Assembly (NCBI RefSeq): GCF_014873535.1
Contig: NZ_JADBEF010000001.1
Coordinates: 744,001-808,000, forward strand
Length of the DNA stretch: 64,000 nt
Source: Nonomuraea africana
GTDB lineage: Bacteria; Actinomycetota; Actinomycetes; Streptosporangiales; Streptosporangiaceae
Direction: 5' to 3'
The notes beneath the pieces were generated by a model. The model made no database searches, was not told where the DNA came from, and saw only the letters and a list, made by a program, of their open reading frames with translations. Position 1 is the stretch's first letter. Every line of letters begins with the position of its first letter. The translations under genes and the position numbers were made by a program. Below are positions 46,948 to 56,949 of the stretch, in pieces.

Positions 46948-48198
46948 ATGGAGTTCATGACGCTCGTGGACTTCGACCTGTCGGATCAGGCCTTCTGGGC
47001 GCTGCCCATGGCCGAGCGCGAGGCCGCGTTCGCCCGGTTGCGCGCGCTCGACGAGCCCGTCTTCTTCGAGGAGATGGACGTCTCCTTCGCCCCGAAGGGG
47101 CCCGGCTACCACGCGTTGGTCCGGCACGCCGACATCCTCGAGGCCAGCCGCAACCCGTCGGTCTTCAGCTCGGGGCAGGGCGGCGCGACCAACATCCCCG
47201 ACATGCCGCCCGAGTTCACCGAGTACTTCGGCTCGATGATCAACATGGACGACCCGCGCCACGCGAGGCTCCGCAGGATCGTCTCGCGCGCCTTCACACC
47301 CAAGATGATCAAGCAGTTCGAGGCGGACGTGGAGTCCGCCGCCGCGCGCATCGTCGACGACCTGCTGGCCAAGGGGCCCGGCTGCGACTTCGTCACCGAG
47401 GTGGCCGCCAGGCTGCCCCTGAAGATCATCTGCGACATGATGGGCATCCCCGAGAAGGACTACCGGTTCGTCTTCGACCGCTCGAACTTCATCCTCGGCG
47501 GCTTCGACCCCGAATACACCGGCGGCGACGTCACCGACATCGCCGGACGCCTGCTCAACGCGGGCCTAGAGCTCCAGCAGCTGGTCCAGGACCTGGCGGC
47601 CTACCGCGCCGAGCACCCCACCGCCGACCTCACCTCCTCGCTCGTCAACGCCAACCTCGAGGGCGAGCGGCTCACCATGCAGGAGCTCGGCTCCTTCTTC
47701 ATCCTCCTCGTGGTGGCCGGCAACGAGACCACCCGCAACGCCATCTCCTACGGCCTGCGCCTGCTCACCAAGAACCCCTCCCAGCGGGCGCTGCTGCTGT
47801 CGGACCCGGAGGCTCACCTGCCGGGCGCGGTGGAGGAGATCGTCCGGCTGGCCTCGCCCGTCAACTTCATGCGCCGCAAGGTCACCCGCGACTTCGAGAT
47901 GAACGGTCACCTCTACCGCCAGGGCGAGAAGGCGGTGCTGTTCTACTGGTCGGCCAACAGGGACGCCGCGGTCTTCGACGACCCCGACACCTTCGACATC
48001 ACCCGCAACCCCAACCCGCACGTGGGGTACGGCGGGCCCGGCCCGCACTTCTGCCTGGGCGCGCACCTGGCCCGCAGGGAGATCACGGTGATGTTCCGCG
48101 AGCTGCTGAGCCGCGTGCCGGGCATCGAGGGCGGCAAGCCCGACCGGCTGCACTCCAGCTTCATCAACGGGATCAAGCACATGGAGTGCACCTTCTGA
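46948..48198 (+). CDS. Cytochrome P450, CYP124-like (second copy)
   Basis: A 416-residue P450 closely related along its length to the one at 42250. Shared blocks include YFGSMINMDDPRHARLRRIV, IICDMMGIP, ELGSFFILLVVAGNETTRNA, NRDAAVFDDPDTFDITRNPN and the heme loop GGPGPHFCLGAHLARREI (Cys about 369). Like the first copy, it has a second ATG nine bases in (46957). It stands alone and is divergent from the ketoacyl synthase. The substrate is probably a long-chain or methyl-branched lipid. Confidence 0.9.
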   Translation: MEFMTLVDFDLSDQAFWALPMAEREAAFARLRALDEPVFFEEMDVSFAPKGPGYHALVRHADILEASRNPSVFSSGQGGATNIPDMPPEFTEYFGSMINMDDPRHARLRRIVSRAFTPKMIKQFEADVESAAARIVDDLLAKGPGCDFVTEVAARLPLKIICDMMGIPEKDYRFVFDRSNFILGGFDPEYTGGDVTDIAGRLLNAGLELQQLVQDLAAYRAEHPTADLTSSLVNANLEGERLTMQELGSFFILLVVAGNETTRNAISYGLRLLTKNPSQRALLLSDPEAHLPGAVEEIVRLASPVNFMRRKVTRDFEMNGHLYRQGEKAVLFYWSANRDAAVFDDPDTFDITRNPNPHVGYGGPGPHFCLGAHLARREITVMFRELLSRVPGIEGGKPDRLHSSFINGIKHMECTF

Positions 48199-48386
48199 CC
48201 TCGGACGCCGCCTGACCAGGGGTGGCTCCCCCTTGGATCAGGATCACCTCTCAGGCGTGCCGCCATCACCTCGCGGAGGGCACCCTGCCTGACGGCGAGG
48301 CGCCGGCCGGGTCCTCCGGCGCCCCGGCGGTCACCGCTGGGGGCGTGGAGCCGGGGAAGACGGCGGCCGCCATGGGGACCGCCGGG

Positions 48387-49898
48387 TCAGGAGGCCGCGG
48401 TGACCTTGATCTGCTTGAAGACGCTGTTGACGTCGGGGAGCAGTTCCTTGTGCTCCGCCGGGACCGACATGTACACGATCGCGGGCACGTCGGCGCCGGT
48501 GGTGACGGCCGCGGCGACGACGGTCGTCTTGACGCCGTCCACGGTCACGTCGTAGGCGTTCAGCTGCGCGGGCAGGCCGCCCACCTTGAGCGCCTGGGTG
48601 GCCGTCTTCTTGGCGGTGTTCGGGGTGGAGAAGTACAGCTTGCGGGCCGAGACCACGACGGCCTTGATCACCGGCTCGAGGTTCTCCGGCGAGGTGAAGG
48701 AGCCTGCCAGCTTGGCGGGCAGCGGCCCGGTCATGATCTGGGCGACGACCGGCTTGCCAGCGGCGTCGGTGCCGGCGGGGGCGAACTGGCGGGTGCTGTA
48801 GCCGTACGTGGACTTCATGGTGGTGCGGACGTCGGCCTTCCACGGGCCGCCCAGGCGGGGGATGGAGATGCCCGCGTCGGGATCGGCCAGGACGCCGGTC
48901 ACCGGGGAGGGGTCGCCGGGGAATCTGGGCAGCCGGCCCACGCTGGGCTTCTTGGCCGTGGGCTTGCCGGCGGGGGCCGAGGTCGACGGCTCGCTGGCGG
49001 CGGTGGTCGCGGGCTCGGAGGCCAGCGGTCCGGCCAGGAAGGCCCACAGCAGGGCGGCGACCAGCGCGATGGCGACCGAGCCGGCCAGGGCGTAGAGCCA
49101 CACGGGCTTGCCGGGCCCGTCGTCGCCCATGCCCTCGTACTCGTCGCCGAAGACGTTGTCCCAGAGCTCCTGCTGGCGCTCGGGCGGCGGGGTGCGCGAG
49201 CCGCTGATCTGACCGGCGGTGACGAAGCGGTGGTCGGGGTCGGAGGGGTCGCGGCTCAGGTTCGACCCGGGACGGGCCTCGCCCTGTGCCTCCTGCGGCG
49301 CGCCCTGTTGCGGCGGCGCCTGTTGCGGCGGCGCCTGTTGCGGCGGCGCCTGCTGCTGCGCGGCCTGCTGGGCGGCGTGGGCGCCCAGGGCGACGGTGTG
49401 CTCGGCGGGACCGCCGAGCGGGTCCGGCCGGCCGGGGGCGCTCATGGGGTCGAGGCCGGGAACCCCGGCGAGGGGGTCGCGCACCCGAGAGGCGGAGAGG
49501 TCGCCGGTGAGCGGGTCGAACCCGGGCTGGGCGCCGGGCATGCCGCCGTTGGGCTGGTTCGGCCCCGGGTGGGTGCCGCTTGCCGAGCCGTACGACGACG
49601 CGAGCGGGTCGGGCGCGGGCGTGCCGGGCAGGGGATCCTGCCTGGGCGGCCACGGAGCCGGGCTGGACAGGTTGGACCAGGCGGGCAGCGGGTCGCGGGC
49701 GGGCGGCGGCTCGGGCCTGCTCGGCGCGTTTCCGGATGGGCGGGGGGCCTCGGGCCACGAGCCCGAGGCGGGCTCGATGCGCGGGGCCTCGGGCCAGGCC
49801 GTGGGCACCGGCTCGTCGCGGGGAGCCTCTGGCCACGACGTCGGCACTTCGGGCCAGGACGGCGGCAAGGGTGACGCTCCGGAATTCTCCGTTGCCAT
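48387..49898 (-). CDS. Proline-rich membrane-anchored protein of unknown function
   Basis: A 503-residue protein. ATG 49898 is chosen, with GGGAGG about ten bases upstream; an in-frame start at 50063 would add 55 residues. The N-terminal ~290 residues are disordered: WPEAP-type units occur four times, then DPL(A/T)G motifs, and an APPQQ triple repeat. One span (VWLYALAGSVAIALVAAL) leads to an exported domain with ISIPRLGGPWKAD and VYMSVPAEHKELLPDV, matching the exported domain of the protein at 9497-10342. This suggests a cytoplasmic scaffold tethered to an external domain. No enzyme motif is seen. Confidence 0.8.
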   Translation of the reverse strand: MATENSGASPLPPSWPEVPTSWPEAPRDEPVPTAWPEAPRIEPASGSWPEAPRPSGNAPSRPEPPPARDPLPAWSNLSSPAPWPPRQDPLPGTPAPDPLASSYGSASGTHPGPNQPNGGMPGAQPGFDPLTGDLSASRVRDPLAGVPGLDPMSAPGRPDPLGGPAEHTVALGAHAAQQAAQQQAPPQQAPPQQAPPQQGAPQEAQGEARPGSNLSRDPSDPDHRFVTAGQISGSRTPPPERQQELWDNVFGDEYEGMGDDGPGKPVWLYALAGSVAIALVAALLWAFLAGPLASEPATTAASEPSTSAPAGKPTAKKPSVGRLPRFPGDPSPVTGVLADPDAGISIPRLGGPWKADVRTTMKSTYGYSTRQFAPAGTDAAGKPVVAQIMTGPLPAKLAGSFTSPENLEPVIKAVVVSARKLYFSTPNTAKKTATQALKVGGLPAQLNAYDVTVDGVKTTVVAAAVTTGADVPAIVYMSVPAEHKELLPDVNSVFKQIKVTAAS

Positions 49899-50220
49899 TG
49901 CTGCCGTACCTCCCGAGGTTATGTCCGGATTGGACGCACCCGGCATGATCTCATGCGATGCCGGTGGTTCCGCAGCCAAACGTGAGAAGCCGGTGGGATC
50001 GGTCGGCGGATCCTGCATGGGCAGGTCGTCGTGCTCCCGTCCGGGCTCAGCTGAGCGCGCCACAGTGACGAGAGTAGACTAAAGGGACATAAGTGGGCGC
50101 ATGGAGTGTAGAAGGTCGCATACCCCACCCTCGGTCTCGCGGGAGTAGAAGCGTCCATTGTGCCCGGATGTCCCCTGCCAGGCATGGCTTTTCCTGAAGA
50201 CGAAGGGTTGCGGGCTGCGC
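49899..50220. other. Divergent gap upstream of leuS leader and the proline-rich protein gene
   Basis: 322 bp. The left part could be the N-terminal extension of the proline-rich protein if the start at 50063 is used. The right part carries the upstream promoter elements of the leuS leader. No RNA gene or further gene is recognised. Confidence 0.4.
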
Positions 50221-50226
50221 TACTCT
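50221..50226 (+). promoter_or_regulatory. -10 element of the leuS leader transcript
   Basis: TACTCT matches the TANNNT pattern and lies six bases before the ATG at 50233, so the leader peptide message is probably leaderless. A -35 about 17 bases upstream is poorly defined (AGACGA-like). Confidence 0.5.
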
Positions 50227-50232
50227 TGGCGT

Positions 50233-50283
50233 ATGCGTTCCGCGACCCAGCTCCTTAGCGGGCCGCGACGGCCGTCGAGCTGA
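50233..50283 (+). CDS. leuS leader peptide (attenuator peptide)
   Basis: Sixteen codons encode MRSATQLLSGPRRPSS. The two adjacent Leu codons are CTC and CTT; CTT is rare in this GC-rich genome. The stop codon touches the 5' arm of the predicted antiterminator (50283-50291), the arrangement expected for ribosome-mediated attenuation: a ribosome stalled at the Leu codons leaves that arm free, a ribosome that reaches the stop masks it. Confidence 0.65.
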   Translation: MRSATQLLSGPRRPSS

Positions 50284-50333
50284 ACCTCCCGTCGTCGCGG
50301 CAGCCCCTCGTTGCGTGAACGGGGGGTTTTCTT
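50283..50333 (+). terminator. leuS attenuator: terminator and competing antiterminator
   Basis: Terminator: CCCCTCGTT (50304-50312) pairs over nine positions (one U-G) with AACGGGGGG (50318-50326), loop GCGTG, followed by TTTTCTT. Antiterminator: AACCTCCCG (50283-50291) can pair over nine positions (one U-G) with CGGGGGGTT (50320-50328), taking the terminator's 3' arm. An upstream hairpin (GCCGCGACGG near 50262 with CCGTCG and TCGCGGC at 50289-50301) could also sequester the arm. Confidence 0.7.
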
Positions 50334-50363
50334 ATGGGTCAGAGTCAACCGAAGGACATCGCC

Positions 50364-52814
<2,451 letters not shown>

Positions 52815-52827
52815 CCGCACGTTCTTT

Positions 52828-52849
52828 CCTCGCCGCGCGTGCGGCGAGG
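52828..52849 (+). terminator. Stem-loop after leuS
   Basis: CCTCGCCGC (52828-52836) pairs with GCGGCGAGG (52841-52849), loop GCGT, fourteen bases past the stop codon. Confidence 0.7.
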
Positions 52850-53020
52850 CGCGGGCAGAGCGGCGGGTACGGCAAGGCGGGCTGACGGCCACCGGGGTCA
52901 CTCGGTGGCCGTCCGTCTTTCACGCATCCTCCAGCAGGACTTCGGTGCCCGCCGTGACGTCGGCTCGTTCGCCGTGATACCTGACCGTAGTTGGCAGGTT
53001 CCCGGCGTAGCGTTCGAGAC

Positions 53021-53539
53021 ATGCGATACGTGGCGCTCCTGCGCGGGATCAACGTCAATCCCGGCACCCAGATCGACATGGCCGACCTGCGCGGCCTGCT
53101 CGAAGGGCTCGGCTACACCGCCGTCCGCACCCACCTGCGCAGCGGCAACGCCGTCTTCACCGCAGAACGGCAGCCAAGGGAGCAGATCGAGCAGGCCATC
53201 CGCGACAGGCTCCGCCTTCCCGTCGCGGTGATGGTGCGCACCGCCGACGAGCTGCGGGCGGTGGTCGAGCACAACCCGCTCGAGGTGCGCGAGCCGGCCA
53301 AGTTCGGGGTGGTGTTCCTGGCCGCGCCGCCCGACCGCGAGGAGCTGGAGGCGATCGACCCCGCGGCCTACGCGCCCGAGGTCATGCGGCTCGGCGAGCG
53401 GGAGCTGTACATCGACTTCCCCAACGGCCTGGCCAGGCCCAAGCTGCCGCCGCTGCTGGAGAAGAGGTCGAAGAACGCCGGCACGATGCGCAACTGGAAC
53501 ACCGTGACGAAGCTGCTGGAGCTGGTCGAGACCCCGTGA
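53021..53539 (+). CDS. DUF1697 domain-containing protein
   Basis: A 172-residue soluble protein. The N-terminus MRYVALLRGINVNPGTQIDM is diagnostic of DUF1697 (RGINVGG motif), followed by ADLRGLLEGLGYTAVRTHLR and SGNAVF, then the C-terminal RNWNTVTKLLEL. Function unknown; the fold is expected to be ferredoxin-like. TAGCGT (53008-53013) seven bases before the ATG suggests a leaderless message. Confidence 0.9.
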   Translation: MRYVALLRGINVNPGTQIDMADLRGLLEGLGYTAVRTHLRSGNAVFTAERQPREQIEQAIRDRLRLPVAVMVRTADELRAVVEHNPLEVREPAKFGVVFLAAPPDREELEAIDPAAYAPEVMRLGERELYIDFPNGLARPKLPPLLEKRSKNAGTMRNWNTVTKLLELVETP

Positions 53540-53605
53540 ACGGCCGGGATTCGCGGCGAGAAAAATCTTCGGCCGCGAGGCCAGGTCCCGCATTAGTGTG
53601 CATCT

Positions 53606-56600
53606 GTGACAATTGGCGCTTACCTGAGGTACCCACACCTGCACGGAGACCTGATCACCTTCGTGGCCGACGACGACGTCTGGCTGGCCCCCGTAGACGG
53701 TGGCAGGGCATGGCGGTTCACCGCCGACCGCACTCCCGCCTCGTTCCCCCGCTTCTCTCCCGACGGCACCCGGCTGGCCTGGACCAGCACCAGAGAGGGC
53801 GCCCCCGAGGTCTTCGCCGCCGAGGTCGACGGACCCGAGGGCGAACGGCTCACGCACTGGGGCAACGCCGTCACGGGCGTGCGCGGCTGGACGAACGACG
53901 GCAGGGTCCTGGCGATCAGCCCGGCGGCGCAGCCCTCCCGCGACCGGATGTGGGCCTACGCCGTACCGCTCGACGGCGGGCCGGCCGAGCGCCTGCCGTA
54001 CGGGTGGGTCAGCGAGGCGGCGGTCAACGAGGCCGGCGGCGTCGTTACGGTGTCGGCGATCTGGCGCGAACCCTCGCAGTGGAAGCGCTACCGGGGCGGC
54101 ACCGCGGCCAAGATCTGGATCGACGCGGCCGGGTCGGGGGAGTTCACCAGGCTGTTCGCCGACAGCACCGCGCAGTACTGGTCGGCCATGTGGGTCGGCG
54201 ACAGGATCGCGTTCCTGGCCGACCATGAGGGCAACGGCAACCTCTACTCGGCCCTGCCCGACGGCTCCGACCTGCGCAGGCACACCTCCCACGACGGCTT
54301 CTACGCCAGGCACGCGGCGACCGACGGCACCCGGGTGATCTACAGCCACGCGGGCGGCCTCTGGATGCTCGACTCGCTGGACGGCGAGCCGTACGAGCTG
54401 GACGTCAGGCTCGGCGGTCCGCGCCCGGCGCGGGCCAAGCGCCCCGCGCCGGGCAAGGTGAGCGACTTCGCGCCCGACGTCACGGGCCGCGCCAGCACGG
54501 TCGAGATCCGCGGCACCGCGCACTGGGTGACCCACCGCGACGGGCCCTCGGGCGTGCTGCGGGCCGAGCCGGGCGTCAGGGCCCGCCTGCCGCGCGTGCT
54601 CAGCGACGACGGTCTGGCGGTCTGGGTGAGCGACGCGACCGGCGAGGACGCGCTGGAGATCGGCAGGCCCGGCGGAGAGATCCGCACGCTCGCCGCCGGC
54701 GAGATCGGGCGGGTCCTCGATCTGGCCGCCGCCCCGGACGGCAAGCACGTCGCGCTCGCCACCCACGACGGCCGCCTGCTCGTCGTCGACACCTCCGCGG
54801 GCACCTCGTCGGGCTCGGTGAGGGAGCTCGACAGAACCGCCAACGGCGACATCAACGGCATCACCTTCTCGCCCGACTCGGCCTGGCTGGCCTGGTCGCA
54901 CCCGCACCACGAGCCGTTGCGGCAGATCAAGATGGGCCGCGTCGACGGCACGTCCACCATCGACGTGACCTCGCAGCGTTTCAGCGACTACGCCCCCGTC
55001 TTCACCAAGGACGGCAAGCACCTGGCGTTCCTGTCGATCAGGACGTTCGACCCGGTCTACGACGCCCACGTGTTCGACCTGTCCTTCCCTGCGGGCGCCA
55101 AGCCGTACATCGTGCCGTTGCAGGCGACCACCTCCTCGCCGTTCGCGCCCTCCCTGGAGGGCCGCAGCTTCAACGGAGCCGAGGACTCCACCGAGGACGG
55201 CAAGGACAAGAAGGACGCCAAGCCGGTCACCGAGGTGGACGCCGAGGGGCTGCCCGCCCGCGTCGTGGCCGTACCCGTCCCCGCGGGACGGTACAGCAAC
55301 CTCCGCACCGCGAAGGAGGCGCTGCTGTGGCTGCGCCACCCGCTCGCCGGCGAGCTCGGCGACGGCAACGAGCGCGAGGAGGTCGTGCTGGAGCGCTACG
55401 ACCTCAAGAAGCGCGGCAGGTCCGAGCTGGCCAGGGAGGTGCGCGCCTTCGAGGTCAGCGGCGACGGCACGCGTCTGGTCACCAACGGCAAGAACGGCCT
55501 GCAGACCCGCGCGGCGGGCGAGGGCGACGAGGTCATCACCATCGACCTCGACAGGGTCCCCGTCACCATCGACCCCGTCGCCGAGTGGCGGCAGGCCTAC
55601 CACGAGGCCGGCCGGCTCATGCGCGACCACTTCTGGCGCGAGGACATGAACGGCGTCGACTGGGCCGGCACGCTCGCCCGTTACGCGCCGCTGGTCGAGC
55701 GCATCGGCAGCTACTCCGAGCTGATCGACCTGCTGTGGGAGGTGCAGGGCGAGCTGGCCACCTCGCACGCCTACGCCAGGCCCAACGGCCAGGCGATCGA
55801 CCCCAGGCGCCGCCAGGGCCTGCTCGGCGCGGACCTGGCCGTCCAGGACGGCGCATGGGTGATCACCCGCATCCTGCCGGGCGAGTCGTCCGACCACGCC
55901 GCCCGCTCGCCGCTGCTCGCGCCGGGCGTGGCCGTCCGCCCCGGTGACGCGATCGTCGCGGTGGGCGGCCGCCTCGTGGACCCGGTGCGCGGCCCGCAAC
56001 CCCTGCTCGCCGGTACGGCCGAGCAGCCCGTCGAGCTGACCGTCCGCCCCGCCGCCGGCGGCGACACCCGCCGCGTGGTCGTCACCCCGCTGACCGACGA
56101 CACCGCGCTGCGCTACCACGACTGGGTGGAGAACCGCCGCGCCTACGTCAGGCGGGCCTCCGGCGGCAGGCTCGGCTACCTGCACGTGCCCGACATGGTC
56201 GCCAACGGCTGGGCGCAGTTCCACCGAGACCTGCGCACCGAGATGCCGCAGGAGGGGCTGATCGTGGACGTCAGAGGCAACGGCGGCGGACACACCTCCG
56301 AGCTGGTGCTGGAGAAGCTGTCGCGCAAGGTGTCGGGATGGGCGATCTCGCGCGGGTACGAGCCCATGCGCTACCCGGAGGACTCACCGCGCGGGCCGAT
56401 CGTCGCGGTCACCGACGAGTTCGCCGGATCCGACGGCGACATCGTCAGCGCGGGGATCAAGAACCGCGGCATCGGCCCGCTCGTCGGCACCCGGACGTGG
56501 GGCGGCGTGATCGGCATCGACGGGCGCTACCAGCTGGTCGACGGCACCGTGGTCACGCAGCCGCGCTACTCCTTCTGGCTGGAGGGCCAGGGGTGGGGCG

Positions 56601-56761
56601 TGGAGAACTACGGCGTCGATCCTGACATCGAGGTGGTCATCACGCCGCAGGACCGGGTGGCGGGACGCGACCCGCAGCTGGAGAAGGCGGTGGAGCTGGC
56701 GCTGGCGGCGCTGGAGGAACACCCGGCCGCGACGCCGCCCGACCTGCCTCCCGTGCCGTAG
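53606..56761 (+). CDS. Tricorn-like serine protease
   Basis: A 1,051-residue protein. The first ~680 residues form beta-propeller repeats (for example WTSTREGAPEVFAAEVDG, SPDSAWLAWSHPHH), typical of tricorn. A PDZ-like domain (GVAVRPGDAIVAVGGRLVDP) leads to the S41 catalytic core: GLIVDVRGNGGGHTSEL and DEFAGSDGDIVSAGIKN, the latter carrying the nucleophile Ser-Asp, with YQLVDGTVVTQP and FWLEGQGWGVENYGVDPDI toward the end. Tricorn degrades peptides released by the proteasome. The start is GTG 53606; a -10-like TAGTGT (53593-53598) suggests leaderless translation. Confidence 0.93.
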   Translation: MTIGAYLRYPHLHGDLITFVADDDVWLAPVDGGRAWRFTADRTPASFPRFSPDGTRLAWTSTREGAPEVFAAEVDGPEGERLTHWGNAVTGVRGWTNDGRVLAISPAAQPSRDRMWAYAVPLDGGPAERLPYGWVSEAAVNEAGGVVTVSAIWREPSQWKRYRGGTAAKIWIDAAGSGEFTRLFADSTAQYWSAMWVGDRIAFLADHEGNGNLYSALPDGSDLRRHTSHDGFYARHAATDGTRVIYSHAGGLWMLDSLDGEPYELDVRLGGPRPARAKRPAPGKVSDFAPDVTGRASTVEIRGTAHWVTHRDGPSGVLRAEPGVRARLPRVLSDDGLAVWVSDATGEDALEIGRPGGEIRTLAAGEIGRVLDLAAAPDGKHVALATHDGRLLVVDTSAGTSSGSVRELDRTANGDINGITFSPDSAWLAWSHPHHEPLRQIKMGRVDGTSTIDVTSQRFSDYAPVFTKDGKHLAFLSIRTFDPVYDAHVFDLSFPAGAKPYIVPLQATTSSPFAPSLEGRSFNGAEDSTEDGKDKKDAKPVTEVDAEGLPARVVAVPVPAGRYSNLRTAKEALLWLRHPLAGELGDGNEREEVVLERYDLKKRGRSELAREVRAFEVSGDGTRLVTNGKNGLQTRAAGEGDEVITIDLDRVPVTIDPVAEWRQAYHEAGRLMRDHFWREDMNGVDWAGTLARYAPLVERIGSYSELIDLLWEVQGELATSHAYARPNGQAIDPRRRQGLLGADLAVQDGAWVITRILPGESSDHAARSPLLAPGVAVRPGDAIVAVGGRLVDPVRGPQPLLAGTAEQPVELTVRPAAGGDTRRVVVTPLTDDTALRYHDWVENRRAYVRRASGGRLGYLHVPDMVANGWAQFHRDLRTEMPQEGLIVDVRGNGGGHTSELVLEKLSRKVSGWAISRGYEPMRYPEDSPRGPIVAVTDEFAGSDGDIVSAGIKNRGIGPLVGTRTWGGVIGIDGRYQLVDGTVVTQPRYSFWLEGQGWGVENYGVDPDIEVVITPQDRVAGRDPQLEKAVELALAALEEHPAATPPDLPPVP

Positions 56762-56766
56762 GAGAA

Positions 56767-56810
56767 CGCGCCTCTCGTGCCCGGCCGCCGACCCGGTCAC
56801 GAGAGGCGCG
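56767..56810. terminator. Bidirectional-looking stem-loop after the tricorn gene
   Basis: CGCGCCTCTCGTG (56767-56779) pairs perfectly with CACGAGAGGCGCG (56798-56810) across an 18-base loop. It lies six bases past the tricorn stop and 140 bp from the convergent aminotransferase stop. Confidence 0.75.
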
Positions 56811-56949
56811 CATCTGATCGCCGTGCCGCCCGACTGCGAGCTGACCTGCCCGGCGGCTCCCCGGCACTCACGCCCGGCTACGCGGCGGCCGGGCCACCCG
56901 TCGCACGGCTCACGAAGGCGGACACGTCCTACGCCCACCCCGCATCGGG

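Noticed and set aside
49290..49360. CRISPR-like short repeats
   Set aside because: The repeats are contiguous 15-bp units inside a coding frame (APPQQ) without spacers, so they are a protein repeat and not an array.
50200..50340. T-box riboswitch upstream of leuS
   Set aside because: No TGGNACCGCG-type T-box sequence or specifier-loop layout was found; the leader peptide and terminator explain the region better.
52898..56293. Leftward open frame of over 1,100 codons opposite the tricorn gene
   Set aside because: Its composition (Gly, Val, Arg, Asp, Ala runs) is that of antisense to GC-rich coding DNA; the tricorn frame on the plus strand carries all recognisable motifs.
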